Source: Flavobacterium limnosediminis JC2902 | GTDB taxonomy: Bacteria; Bacteroidota; Bacteroidia; Flavobacteriales; Flavobacteriaceae | NCBI RefSeq assembly: GCF_000498535.1 | Contig: NZ_AVGG01000007.1 | Span: 186,001-250,000, forward strand | Length of the DNA stretch: 64,000 nt | Reading direction: 5' to 3' | Shown here: piece by piece, positions 52,151 through 60,577 of the stretch | How the letters are laid out: each line of letters opens with the position of its first letter | Position numbering within the stretch: position 1 is the stretch's first letter | The notes under the pieces: model-generated | What the model was told of the DNA's origin: nothing | Database searches by the model: none | Seen by the model: the letters and a program-made list of their open reading frames with translations, nothing else | Translations under genes and position numbers: made by a program

Positions 52151-52516
52151 ATGAACAGACGATTCGAATATGTAACGGTTGTTATTACCTTATTGGCTGC
52201 GGCATCATCCGGTGAAGCAGAAGTAAGACTACCGGACGGGAAATGCGTTGCAATTGGCGCAGTTACAAGCGGTAACGACGATAACGAAATCATCAATCTT
52301 TCTTGTTCAGAAAACAGCACAGTAGTTTTAAAACCTGCCGATGTACGTTTTTCTGAAAAAACCAATGGAGGAAACTTTGTTGAATCCTTACGCCCTATTG
52401 ATCTTGACGGTGGAAAAACAATCACCGCTTCATTAAATGCACTAACAAATTCACGCGCTACCGATGTAAAGGTACAAGTGTTATTCATGATCCTTAAACC
52501 GGAAGTGGCATGTTAG
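52151..52516 (+). CDS. Late structural-like protein
   Basis: 121 aa, mostly beta (VRLPDGKCVAIGAVTSGND, STVVLKPADVRFSEKTNG), with an N-terminal hydrophobic stretch (VTVVITLLAAASSGEA). Overlaps the next gene by 7 bp. Not recognised; likely virion component. Confidence 0.68.
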   Translation: MNRRFEYVTVVITLLAAASSGEAEVRLPDGKCVAIGAVTSGNDDNEIINLSCSENSTVVLKPADVRFSEKTNGGNFVESLRPIDLDGGKTITASLNALTNSRATDVKVQVLFMILKPEVAC

Positions 52517-52797
52517 TAAAAGGAAATCTCTCGAAAAAAACAATTACGGCTTCTCAATCAAACTTTTCATTGAAAGGAATGAACGTGCCTTCATTTACCA
52601 ATAAAGGCGAAAGTCCAGTTATGGTAGACGGTGTCCTTTTGGCTCCGGGTGAGAACTTCTCTGTTTATGCACCGGGAGTTATTCTTCAAAACGAAATTGA
52701 CATCCAATTTACGGATGATACCAAAACCAAAATGCTTTTCTGCCATTGGGTATCTGTAATTGAGAACACAGCTTCAGGCAGTTGCACACAAAATTAA
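52510..52797 (+). CDS. Late structural-like protein
   Basis: 95 aa, beta-rich (SLKGMNVPSFTNKGESPVMV, FSVYAPGVILQNEIDIQF). No membrane segment. Coupled to the previous gene. Unknown. Confidence 0.67.
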   Translation: MLVKGNLSKKTITASQSNFSLKGMNVPSFTNKGESPVMVDGVLLAPGENFSVYAPGVILQNEIDIQFTDDTKTKMLFCHWVSVIENTASGSCTQN

Positions 52798-52813
52798 CTC
52801 ACACACGCAAAAC

Positions 52814-53692
52814 ATGAGTAATACAAGTAATACAATCCAGTTTCTAAAACAAAATCCTTCATCAAACTTTATCAGAATGTCTGATTTGGCGACCGATAAT
52901 GTTATCGGATCAAAACAAAACATCTTTCTTTCTGATATTCCAAATGAAGATTTAATTGCATACTTAAAACTTTTGTTAGGGAATCTAACGCAAGATATTG
53001 AAGTATGGATTGAACACAGAACCACAAAAGGTGCAACCAACGTAAAAGTTGGGGCAGGATATAAACTTCCTGTTATCGCTCCTAAAGCAAAAACGGAATC
53101 TGAGACAGTAGTTTCACATGTTCCGGTTCCGGTTCCTGCTCCCGCCCCTTCCGTTCAACAATACGCGGTACAACCTGTACCTGCAAGTCCTGAACAATAT
53201 GGTTTGCATGGCGCACAACTTATGGGTGTAATGCTTAAAGCAGAACGATTGGAAGACCTTAAAGTCGCTCATGCGGAATTAAAAGAAGATTACAAGGACT
53301 TAAAACAAGAGAACCGCAACCTGGACAATGAGAACCGTGAATTAAAGACAAAGCTTTCCACAGCAGAAGCGCAAAAAGAATTGGCCGTAATGATCGTACA
53401 GAAAGAAACGAAATCTTTTTTCGACAGTGAGGCCATTAGCAAGCTAATGGATAAAGCGCCTGAACTTATCGGTGCATTTGCCGGCATGAAAGGCGGCGGT
53501 GCTGCCGAAATGGCCACAGGTTTGGCATCAGCCAATGTTTCTGAGGTAAAGCAGTCCTTCATGCAAATTGTAGCAAACAACTGTTCGGATGAACAGGTGA
53601 ACTATTTAGGCTCGATTGTGTACTACATGAAAAACGAGGATTTTATAAATAATCTTAACGCTTTAATCAACTCCCATGCAGGACAGCATTAA
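52814..53692 (+). CDS. Late coiled-coil protein
   Basis: 292 aa from the ATG at 52814. Residues 1-75 form a beta/alpha domain, then a Pro/Val-rich linker (VPVPVPAPAPSVQQYAVQP), a coiled coil (about 145-200) and a C-terminal helical domain with a Gly/Ala stretch (GAFAGMKGGGAAEMATGLAS). Possibly a scaffolding or vertex protein; inference only. Overlaps the next gene by 17 bp. Confidence 0.7.
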   Translation: MSNTSNTIQFLKQNPSSNFIRMSDLATDNVIGSKQNIFLSDIPNEDLIAYLKLLLGNLTQDIEVWIEHRTTKGATNVKVGAGYKLPVIAPKAKTESETVVSHVPVPVPAPAPSVQQYAVQPVPASPEQYGLHGAQLMGVMLKAERLEDLKVAHAELKEDYKDLKQENRNLDNENRELKTKLSTAEAQKELAVMIVQKETKSFFDSEAISKLMDKAPELIGAFAGMKGGGAAEMATGLASANVSEVKQSFMQIVANNCSDEQVNYLGSIVYYMKNEDFINNLNALINSHAGQH

Positions 53693-53879
53693 CATCACCG
53701 GAACCAGTGCGATTGACTTAATTGAGAAAAGAGCAGCAATCGAAACATTATTAAAAAACGCATCAACAAAAGAACTTGTAGCAGTTGCCGAATTCTCAAA
53801 AGATGAAAAAGCAAAAACTAAAGTAATTGGGTTGTTAACCAATCCTAAAAAATTAGAGATGCTTAAAAAGTTTTTATAA
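53676..53879 (+). CDS. Small late hypothetical protein
   Basis: 67 aa, soluble and helical (AIDLIEKRAAIETLLKNAST, KTKVIGLLTNPKKLEMLKKF). Overlaps the preceding gene; the next starts 3 bp later. Unknown. Confidence 0.68.
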   Translation: MQDSINITGTSAIDLIEKRAAIETLLKNASTKELVAVAEFSKDEKAKTKVIGLLTNPKKLEMLKKFL

Positions 53880-53882
53880 AAC

Positions 53883-54368
53883 ATGAAAAAATTAGGTAAT
53901 CCTATTGTTGTAGCGGCGGCTACTCCCGCCGGACAAAAAGCAATCGAAAAATCAATCGACATCATTCCTTTTTTACTGAAAGGTTTGGTAATTGCCGGCG
54001 TGGGTTACTTTATTTATTATAAAATAACGCACAAGTTCGACAAAAGAGCCTTAAACCCGAATTATCCTCCGGCCAATATAAGCGATGCTTCGGCACAATC
54101 GAGAGCGGAAGCAATTTATACAGCCATGTACGGTGCGGGTAACGGTTTTGAAGCAGTAAAACAGCAACTTAACGGAGTGAACTATAACGGATTTACGAAA
54201 ATTTATAACGCTTTCGGAATTCGAAAATCATTCGATCACGTTCCACTGGTTAATAAGTCGGAAGGAAATCTTATAGAATGGTTGTACGATCAGTTCGATC
54301 CTGGAGAATTAGCCGAGTTACGCTTTTTAGTTGCAGGAGTTTTTAAACAAGTAAATACCGATCAATAA
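53883..54368 (+). CDS. Membrane protein with annexin-like repeat 1
   Basis: 161 aa. One membrane helix (FLLKGLVIAGVGYFIYYKIT), then a domain AEAIYTAMYGAGNGFEAVKQ, FTKIYNAFGIRK and LIEWLYDQFDPGELAELRFL. It matches the next protein and resembles the annexin repeat pattern (A..I..AM.G.G.....I). Last base overlaps the next start. Confidence 0.75.
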   Translation: MKKLGNPIVVAAATPAGQKAIEKSIDIIPFLLKGLVIAGVGYFIYYKITHKFDKRALNPNYPPANISDASAQSRAEAIYTAMYGAGNGFEAVKQQLNGVNYNGFTKIYNAFGIRKSFDHVPLVNKSEGNLIEWLYDQFDPGELAELRFLVAGVFKQVNTDQ

Positions 54369-54817
54369 TGACACCAATACAAAAACAATACGCATTATAT
54401 GGCGGAATAGCCTTAGCTGTTGGAATTGCAGCTTGGTTCATTTTTAAACCAACCAGCACCACTACTTCCGGAAGTTACGGTTCTAACGATCCAACCGGAA
54501 ACGGAGGGGTTTTGAATCCAGGCACGGTAGTTTTTAACGCAAAAAACATTGCCGAAAAACTGTACAATGCCATGAAGGACTCAGGTACGGATGAAGATTT
54601 GATTTTCAATTCATTACAAGGGCTGTCTTTAACACAATTCGCTCAGGTTATACAGGCTTTTGGAAAAAGAAGTTACAATTCACTATACGGAAATCAGATT
54701 AACTGGAATCCTCTATTTGGATCATTGCCTTTGGAACCGCTTCAGGTATGGCTTAAAAGTGAGTTGAGCGCTAAGAGTTACGAAACCCTACGTCTAAGAT
54801 ATTCATACTACCTATAA
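54368..54817 (+). CDS. Membrane protein with annexin-like repeat 2
   Basis: 149 aa. N-terminal membrane helix (YALYGGIALAVGIAAWFIF), Ser/Thr/Gly linker, then IAEKLYNAMKDSGTDEDLIF, FAQVIQAFGKRSYNSL and LQVWLKSELSAKSYETLRL. The SGTDED and LKSELS words are strikingly annexin-like. Could bind lipid head groups on the virion or cell membrane (inference). Confidence 0.76.
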   Translation: MTPIQKQYALYGGIALAVGIAAWFIFKPTSTTTSGSYGSNDPTGNGGVLNPGTVVFNAKNIAEKLYNAMKDSGTDEDLIFNSLQGLSLTQFAQVIQAFGKRSYNSLYGNQINWNPLFGSLPLEPLQVWLKSELSAKSYETLRLRYSYYL

Positions 54818-54819
54818 TT

Positions 54820-55212
54820 ATGAAAATAGTAATCGGAACCATATTCAGTACTCTAGCCGGAGAACCATTGCCGGGTGCCACCATTCAGGAAATTGGAGGC
54901 ACAGCCAAAGCCATTACTGACAGTAAGGGAAATTTCTCAATGGGTGTTGCCTCAGAACTATCCTATCTAAAAATTTCAGCACCGGAACATAAAGATAAAA
55001 CGGTACAAGCAGTCATTTTTGATATTAGAAAGAGTGAAGATCTCGATCCGGTAACAGGCACTACCCTGGATAACCTTTTTATAAAAAAAGAAACGGTAAA
55101 CTGGCTTGGTGTCGTTACTGTAACTGCAATTTTAGCGGCGGGAGTAACAACCCTATATGCGAACTCACAAAAAAAAGCTTCCGTTACCAAAACGGTAAAA
55201 GCAAAAATATAA
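54820..55212 (+). CDS. Carboxypeptidase-regulatory-like domain protein with C-terminal anchor
   Basis: 130 aa. Residues 1-75 are a CarboxypepD_reg-like beta sandwich (LAGEPLPGATIQEIGGTAKA, ITDSKGNFSM). A membrane helix (LGVVTVTAILAAGVTTLYA) and a basic tail follow. Such domains are common in outer-membrane receptors of Bacteroidota, so host mimicry or virion surface display is possible. Confidence 0.78.
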   Translation: MKIVIGTIFSTLAGEPLPGATIQEIGGTAKAITDSKGNFSMGVASELSYLKISAPEHKDKTVQAVIFDIRKSEDLDPVTGTTLDNLFIKKETVNWLGVVTVTAILAAGVTTLYANSQKKASVTKTVKAKI

Positions 55213-55307
55213 AGAAACTGCTTCTCAAGTAGTATTTATTGTTAGCGTGTGTAATTGCGCAATCGGGATTTAGGTCCCGATTGTTCAATTAACTTAAAAA
55301 TCAAATT

Positions 55308-55859
55308 ATGGCATCATTTTCATATTTCATACCATTATTGTTGGAGGCCGAAGGCGGCTATCAATCAATGTCTAATGATTCAGGTAATTACAATAGTTTA
55401 GGTCAATTAGTTGGAACAAACTTCGGAATAGCAGCCAAAACGTATGAGGTCTGGATTAAAAGACCTCCAAGTGTAACCGACATGAAAAACATGTTAAAAA
55501 ACACTGCGTTAGATATTTATAAATTTTGGTATTGGAATAAATTAAAAGCGGACAGCATAAATTCCCAAAGTGTTGCAAATATCATTGTTGACCATGCTGT
55601 AAATGCTGGCCCTCAAAGTGCAGGTATAATGATTCAAAGGATATTGAATCAAAAGTTTCATAAAAACTTAGCACAGGACGGTATTATAGGAAACATTACT
55701 ATTCAGGCTATCAATAGCGTGAATTCACAAGTTCTATTTGACGAAATAAAAAAAGCAAGACACTCTTATTATTATTCTATCGGCGGCGCATTCCTTGACG
55801 GATGGATTTCCCGATTAAATAAATTTTCTTTTTCAGAAAAAAAAAAGGCATCGCAATAA
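55308..55859 (+). CDS. GH108 muramidase (zero-frame product)
   Basis: 183 aa. Glycosyl hydrolase 108 domain with catalytic Glu in EAEGGYQS (E15), NFGIAAKTYE and FWYWNKLKADSI, followed by the PG_binding_3 region (LAQDGIIGNITIQAINS). Cleaves peptidoglycan for entry or lysis. No signal peptide. The 3' end has a ten-A run with the slippery heptamer A AAA AAG; a -1 slip adds a membrane anchor (separate entry). Confidence 0.92.
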   Translation: MASFSYFIPLLLEAEGGYQSMSNDSGNYNSLGQLVGTNFGIAAKTYEVWIKRPPSVTDMKNMLKNTALDIYKFWYWNKLKADSINSQSVANIIVDHAVNAGPQSAGIMIQRILNQKFHKNLAQDGIIGNITIQAINSVNSQVLFDEIKKARHSYYYSIGGAFLDGWISRLNKFSFSEKKKASQ

Positions 55860-55924
55860 CGCTTATAGGGATATCAGCACTTTCTTTTTTAGCCTATAAA
55901 CTATACCAAAAATACTCAGAATGA
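55308..55924 (+). CDS. Membrane-anchored muramidase, predicted -1 frameshift product
   Basis: A -1 slip on A AAA AAG (about 55841-55847) continues as KKGIAITLIGISALSFLAYK then LYQKYSE, a C-terminal membrane helix with basic flank, 205 aa in total. Its stop (55922-55924) overlaps the next start as ATGA, which fills the otherwise unused 60 bp gap and matches the anchor design of its neighbours. The ten-A run could equally cause transcriptional slippage or hide a sequencing error. Confidence 0.6.
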
Positions 55925-56685
55925 TAACCATAGGAGTAAATAAAAAACCAAGTTCACAAGTCGCAGCCCTCGATAACGAATTCAACGTTACCACGGGGTT
56001 TTCCTTAGTTGGCAATACGCTTACTTTCAATCCCTCTTGGGTTGGAACGATTAACAACGTTCAATACACAAACTATGAACAAGTTGTTTTAAACGTTCCT
56101 TATACGGCCGCTGCCGATTTGGAAAGGATTGACATTGCTGTTTTTACGACTGACGGGACATTTGTTCGTATTGCCGGTGGCGAAACCAACGGATCACCTG
56201 CTGCACCACCCGTACCGCAAAACACGTTATTAGCTACTTTTTTCAAGGTGACGAACGGTTCAATTTCTGATCCTGCAGAGTTGCAACTTCAAGGTATGAT
56301 GCTCGAAAAGTTGTTTAGCTGGGTAATGCAGTTATCAATGGATGTGGCAGTATTGGTTGATGATTTAAACACGCCTCAGTTAAAGGTTGATTTAATGGAA
56401 CCAACCTCGCTTTTTGCTTCATCATTCGTTTCCGGTAAATCGATAAATGGGAGAAACTTGGTAATCAATAATGGTGTTAATATCGCAAACTTTATTGTTG
56501 ACTCCTTTGACGGATTTACGTGTACAATCATCAAGGAAGGGACAGGTGCTATAACATTTATTGAGTGGCCTACTAGAACGTTAAATTTAATGGACGGGAC
56601 AGCGGTTCTTAACGGCGCGCCCGGTTCAAGAGCCACCATTGTAACTTTCGGAACCGTGAGTAGGCTATATATCACTAATTACTAA
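55921..56685 (+). CDS. Late surface/spike-like protein
   Basis: 254 aa, beta-rich, no membrane segment (TIGVNKKPSSQVAALDNEF, LTFNPSWVGTINNVQYTNYE at the start; a Gly-rich beta C-terminal part with GTVSRLYITNY). Contains phage-tail-fibre-like wording (YTAAADLERIDIAVF) common in receptor-binding attachments. Next to a propeller protein. Function inferred. Confidence 0.68.
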   Translation: MITIGVNKKPSSQVAALDNEFNVTTGFSLVGNTLTFNPSWVGTINNVQYTNYEQVVLNVPYTAAADLERIDIAVFTTDGTFVRIAGGETNGSPAAPPVPQNTLLATFFKVTNGSISDPAELQLQGMMLEKLFSWVMQLSMDVAVLVDDLNTPQLKVDLMEPTSLFASSFVSGKSINGRNLVINNGVNIANFIVDSFDGFTCTIIKEGTGAITFIEWPTRTLNLMDGTAVLNGAPGSRATIVTFGTVSRLYITNY

Positions 56686-56693
56686 AATCAACG

Positions 56694-57752
56694 ATGAATC
56701 CATTACTAAATCACCCTTTTACTTATGTAGCCAAGACTATCGGTGATGACTTTGTAACCACCTCTAAATATTACTGCGGAGTACAAGCGCCTAATGGAAA
56801 AATTTATTGCCCTCCAGCCTCGGCTGCTAAAGTCCTAGAAATAGACCCAAGCACTGATAATTGGCAAGTAGTCGGTTCTGATTATGGAACAGGAACTTTT
56901 AAGTGGGTTGGTGGCGTTTTAGCCCCTAATGGGAAAGTGTATTTCACTCCGGGTGTGGCGCAGCAGTATTTGGAATTAGACCCAGCTACAGGAGTTACCA
57001 CGTTAGTAGGCAGTACTTATGTAGGTAACTATAAGTGGTTCGGAGGGGTTCTTGCGCCTAACGGGATAATTTATTCAGCTCCTTATTACAGTACTAGAGT
57101 TATGAGATTAGACCCCAGCACTTTGACCACTTCCTTAGTGGGACAAACTTTTAGTGCTGGCCAAGCTCTGTTTTTTAATGGAGTGCTGGCGAATAATGGA
57201 AAAGTCTATTTCTGTCCGTATAGCGCAACCCGAATCTTAGAATTAGACCCAACAACTGACACAACTGCTTATGTAGGAGATGTTCTTGGTGGGGGAGCTG
57301 GTAGATACGCTTCTTGTACTTTAGCACTAAATGGGAAAATTTATTTCACTCCTTCTAAAGCCGATAGGGTTTTAATGTTTGACCCAGCTACAGGAACTAC
57401 TACACTAATAGGTAATAGTTTTGGTACCAGTGTGCATAAATGGTATTCTTCGGCGTTAGCTCCTAATGGAAAAATATATTGTATGCCGTTGAATGCTACA
57501 CGTATATTGGAGATAGACCCAGTGAATAATACCACTAAGTTGGTGGGTATGAGCTTTACAGGTTCAGATAAATTTACAGGTACAGTAGGAGCTTCTAATG
57601 GAGCGTTGTATGGAGTACCAAACAACCATTTGAAGCTTTGTAAATTGTCAGGTGTAATAGGTCTTGACTATACTGCATCCTTTAGGCAAATCCCTGTTCC
57701 TCTAAGTGGGTTAGCTACTTCTGATTACAATAAATATTTTAATAAAAATTAG
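56694..57752 (+). CDS. Seven-repeat beta-propeller protein
   Basis: 352 aa built from seven repeats of about 45 aa, each with a core like LAPNGKIYCMPLNATRILEI followed by DPxTxTTxLVG. The repeats imply a seven-bladed propeller. No signal peptide. In a late operon this suggests receptor binding at the virion surface. Some repeats are near-identical at DNA level, which would allow recombination. Confidence 0.85.
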   Translation: MNPLLNHPFTYVAKTIGDDFVTTSKYYCGVQAPNGKIYCPPASAAKVLEIDPSTDNWQVVGSDYGTGTFKWVGGVLAPNGKVYFTPGVAQQYLELDPATGVTTLVGSTYVGNYKWFGGVLAPNGIIYSAPYYSTRVMRLDPSTLTTSLVGQTFSAGQALFFNGVLANNGKVYFCPYSATRILELDPTTDTTAYVGDVLGGGAGRYASCTLALNGKIYFTPSKADRVLMFDPATGTTTLIGNSFGTSVHKWYSSALAPNGKIYCMPLNATRILEIDPVNNTTKLVGMSFTGSDKFTGTVGASNGALYGVPNNHLKLCKLSGVIGLDYTASFRQIPVPLSGLATSDYNKYFNKN

Positions 57753-57754
57753 CG

Positions 57755-58117
57755 ATGATAAGACTAAGAACCAAAACAAAATTTACGGTCCCTTTTGAAA
57801 GAGGTGTAAGAAGTGAATTCATTCATTTAATCATAGAGAGATTAGATATTGATGCACTGAATATCACACCGATAGGCTATTACTATTTTATAGATGAAAA
57901 CGATCAGGTTCAAAAACTTGATGATATTAAGCAAAATCCAAAATTGTGGGAAGATATCGAGTTTGCAGAATTAGGTACTCTTCCTGAAATGAATTCAATG
58001 GTGCATTTGAAACAAAATATAATCCAAAGATTGACGGAATTTACATTGTTTCAGTTGCAAATGGAAGACGGTACAAATTACGGAACGTCTTATACTGATT
58101 GGGAGTTAGTAATATGA
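57755..58117 (+). CDS. Hypothetical late protein
   Basis: 120 aa, acidic, soluble (RSEFIHLIIERLDIDALNI, YYFIDENDQVQKLDD). Starts 2 bp after the propeller gene and overlaps the next by ATGA, so it may assist the spike proteins. Unknown family. Confidence 0.7.
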   Translation: MIRLRTKTKFTVPFERGVRSEFIHLIIERLDIDALNITPIGYYYFIDENDQVQKLDDIKQNPKLWEDIEFAELGTLPEMNSMVHLKQNIIQRLTEFTLFQLQMEDGTNYGTSYTDWELVI

Positions 58118-58578
58118 CAGGCAGCAAATCAAAATATTTCCACCAATCCCCCGAAACTTTAGCGGAAGGCCACAAAAAGTTAATTACTTATTTGAAATTG
58201 TGGAACTATTCAGATATGCAAATAGGTATTTACGAAAAAGCATACGAATACTTCTGTGATTTCCCCCAAGATTTTGACGGTGCAACCATTGTAAAAGATT
58301 TGTATCACATTCCGGGCTTAGATATTAATGCGATGCTTCATGATTACCAATATTTGATTTTCAATGCAGCGGCTAATTTATATACCAAATGGTATTGCGA
58401 CAAGTTGTACGCAAAGCAAATGGAACATTTAGGAAAAGGCGAAGCAAGCTGGAAGCGTTTTTCTCTGTTAAAAATAACCGGATTACCCTTCTGTCTGTAC
58501 GCGATTTTCAAAAGAGGATTGATAACCAAAGAACAACGCCGTTTGTTTTTTCACGATTACGAAATTTTAATGAATTAA
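58114..58578 (+). CDS. Hypothetical late protein
   Basis: 154 aa from the ATG at 58114 (a TTG-started longer frame exists). Helical, Tyr-rich (LKLWNYSDMQIGIYEKAYEY, LDINAMLHDYQYLIFNAAAN). Resembles phage proteins annotated without function. The sequence HDYQYLIF and DLYHIPGLD are notable but unassigned. Confidence 0.7.
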   Translation: MTGSKSKYFHQSPETLAEGHKKLITYLKLWNYSDMQIGIYEKAYEYFCDFPQDFDGATIVKDLYHIPGLDINAMLHDYQYLIFNAAANLYTKWYCDKLYAKQMEHLGKGEASWKRFSLLKITGLPFCLYAIFKRGLITKEQRRLFFHDYEILMN

Positions 58579-58612
58579 GAATTAAAGAGTAACCATTTTA
58601 AACCTACCAACC

Positions 58613-58873
58613 ATGTCATTAGAAACAATTTTAGCCATTTTTTCAACTCTTTTCGGAGGAACGGGCGTTTTTGCTTTTTTAGGAGCGAGAAAAGAACGCA
58701 TTGCGCAATCAAAAATCACAGAAGCTTCGGCCGCAGAAGCCGTGCAAAAAATATACCATCAGATGATTATTGACACGAACGTGAAAATGAATCAGATGCA
58801 GGAGGAGATCAACTCCCTGAAGGTGGCTCTTAAAACGCAGGTTGACAAATGTAACAACTGTTCAAAAAAATAA
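58613..58873 (+). CDS. Holin-like small membrane protein
   Basis: 86 aa. One N-terminal membrane helix (LETILAIFSTLFGGTGVFAF) and a coiled-coil tail ending in CNNCSKK. Preceded by the leader motif and followed by the spanin-like gene. Holin role inferred from place and topology. Confidence 0.65.
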   Translation: MSLETILAIFSTLFGGTGVFAFLGARKERIAQSKITEASAAEAVQKIYHQMIIDTNVKMNQMQEEINSLKVALKTQVDKCNNCSKK

Positions 58874-58877
58874 GATT

Positions 58878-59465
58878 ATGAGTTTATATGATAACGATAA
58901 AAACCATTCAAACAAGCATTTGGCCTACGGCTTACTGTTTTGGTTCAGCATTATTCTGATTTTCCTTTTATTGGCTTCCTGCCGTGCGAAAAAAACAACG
59001 GTGGAAACTTCATCTGTTGAAACAAAAGAAATCGTAAAGGATAGTGTGATCGATATTGAAAAATCGGAAGTGATAATAACCAAATCGGTTCCGGTACATA
59101 CTGGAAATTTCTATCCGTATGATTCTACGCGAAAAGACAATCCCATTTTTGAAAACGAGATTGACAACGGGACTACGAAAGTAAAAATTTCATCAACCAA
59201 CAAAGGATTACTGATTACAACCGAGAGCATTCCGGTAGAAAACAAAGAAAGTACGCATTTTAAGGGGATTAAGCAAAACCACAACCGGGAAAAAGAAAAC
59301 ATTACAGAAAAGACCTGGTACCAAAAAATTATTGCGATACCGATTTATTTTAAATGGTGGTTTTGGCTCTTAATCATCGCCGCCTATTTAGTACTTAGAT
59401 TTTATATCCGGAAGATCACACTTTCAAAAAAAATCATCGATACCATTGAAAACAACAACGATTGA
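58878..59465 (+). CDS. u-spanin-like lipoprotein with C-terminal membrane helix
   Basis: 195 aa from the ATG at 58878. N-terminal hydrophobic stretch ending in lipobox LLASC (about residue 35), a Thr/Glu-rich extended periplasmic part, and a C-terminal helix (FKWWFWLLIIAAYLVLRFYI). Lipid anchor at one end and inner-membrane helix at the other is the layout of unimolecular spanins, which fuse inner and outer membranes at lysis. Confidence 0.72.
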   Translation: MSLYDNDKNHSNKHLAYGLLFWFSIILIFLLLASCRAKKTTVETSSVETKEIVKDSVIDIEKSEVIITKSVPVHTGNFYPYDSTRKDNPIFENEIDNGTTKVKISSTNKGLLITTESIPVENKESTHFKGIKQNHNREKENITEKTWYQKIIAIPIYFKWWFWLLIIAAYLVLRFYIRKITLSKKIIDTIENNND

Positions 59466-59952
59466 TTTAGCGAACTATAAAAAACCTATTGCGATACTTA
59501 GTGTCGCAACAATAATCTATTTGTTTATGAATAGCAATAAAGCATTTGCAAAAGTAACCGCCGACAACATTCGCAGAGGTTGTGATAAAGATTGGGGCTG
59601 TGGTGGCTTCGGTGACAGCCGAGGAAGCCGCGTACACCAAGGTCTTGATATTAAAACCGTTCCAGGGCAAAAAATAACGTCTCCTATTTCCGGTACGGTA
59701 ACACGTTTCCCCTACCCTTATGGTGACGATTTGCGTTGGACCGGCATTGAGATCAAAAACAGCCAGTATCATGTGAAGATTTTTTACATGAGTGCTTCCG
59801 TAGCGGCAAATACCGCAGTTAAACAAGGTCAGGTAATAGGGATCGCGCAAAACATCGCTTCCAAATATTCATCCACCATGACCAACCACGTACATGTTGA
59901 AGTTAGAAACGCCAAAACCGGCGCATTAATTAATCCTGAAACACTTTTTTAA
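59446..59952 (+). CDS. M23 endopeptidase (LysM-less), exported
   Basis: 168 aa. N-terminal signal/anchor (KPIAILSVATIIYLFMNSNK), then an M23 domain with H64 and D68 in RVHQGLDIK and the pair H148/H150 in NHVHVEVRN. Cuts peptide bridges of peptidoglycan. Overlaps the spanin-like gene by 20 bp, forming a lysis set with the holin-like and GH108 genes. Confidence 0.9.
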   Translation: MKTTTIDLANYKKPIAILSVATIIYLFMNSNKAFAKVTADNIRRGCDKDWGCGGFGDSRGSRVHQGLDIKTVPGQKITSPISGTVTRFPYPYGDDLRWTGIEIKNSQYHVKIFYMSASVAANTAVKQGQVIGIAQNIASKYSSTMTNHVHVEVRNAKTGALINPETLF

Positions 59953-59953
59953 G

Positions 59954-60577
59954 ATGAAAGTAGATAAATCAATTTTAATTCCTGCGGGAATTGCCGTAGC
60001 CGCAATAGGCATATATTTTTTGACAAAACCAAAAAAAGAAGAACAGGCCTTCGAACAGACCAATCAAGGGACAACTACACCAGTAGCGACAAATGGAGGA
60101 ACACCTCCAAGCAACGGAACCACAACACCAACAGTAACGATCAATAAAAACAAATTATTGAAAAAAGGCGTAAACGGTGCAGAATCCAAAGAACTGCAAA
60201 AGTTATTAGGCGTTACTGCCGATGGTATTTTCGGTGCGCAAACCGAAGGGGCCTTGGTAGCTAAAAAAGGGGTTACACAAACCACCTTAAACCAGTATGG
60301 AACATTGCCAAATATCAATCAGGCCCCTATCGCAGTAGGTAGCAGCGTAATGGTAAATATAAGGGAGGGACTTATACCTAAATGGGCTACCAAAATGGCT
60401 GACGGAAGTTTTTCAATGTCGGATAAGAACTATTACAAAACATTCAAATATGGAGATGAGATAGGTAAAATTGTCTCTCAAACACCTTCCAAAAATTACT
60501 ACGTTGTAGAAATTGAGTTTTTCCTTGCTCCTAATGAATATGTTTTTGTTTCTGCAGCAAACGTAAAAAAAATATAA
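59954..60577 (+). CDS. Peptidoglycan-binding protein with N-terminal anchor
   Basis: 207 aa. Membrane helix near the start (ILIPAGIAVAAIGIYFLTKP), Thr/Pro-rich linker, a PG_binding_1-like repeat (ESKELQKLLGVTADGIFGAQ) and a C-terminal beta domain. Binds cell wall; may position virion or lysis enzymes. Shares its last base with the next start. Confidence 0.8.
   Translation: MKVDKSILIPAGIAVAAIGIYFLTKPKKEEQAFEQTNQGTTTPVATNGGTPPSNGTTTPTVTINKNKLLKKGVNGAESKELQKLLGVTADGIFGAQTEGALVAKKGVTQTTLNQYGTLPNINQAPIAVGSSVMVNIREGLIPKWATKMADGSFSMSDKNYYKTFKYGDEIGKIVSQTPSKNYYVVEIEFFLAPNEYVFVSAANVKKI

Noticed and set aside
54820..55212. TonB-dependent receptor fragment
   Set aside because: It has the CarboxypepD_reg-like domain but no plug or barrel, and ends in a membrane helix with a proper stop; a complete small gene rather than a broken receptor.
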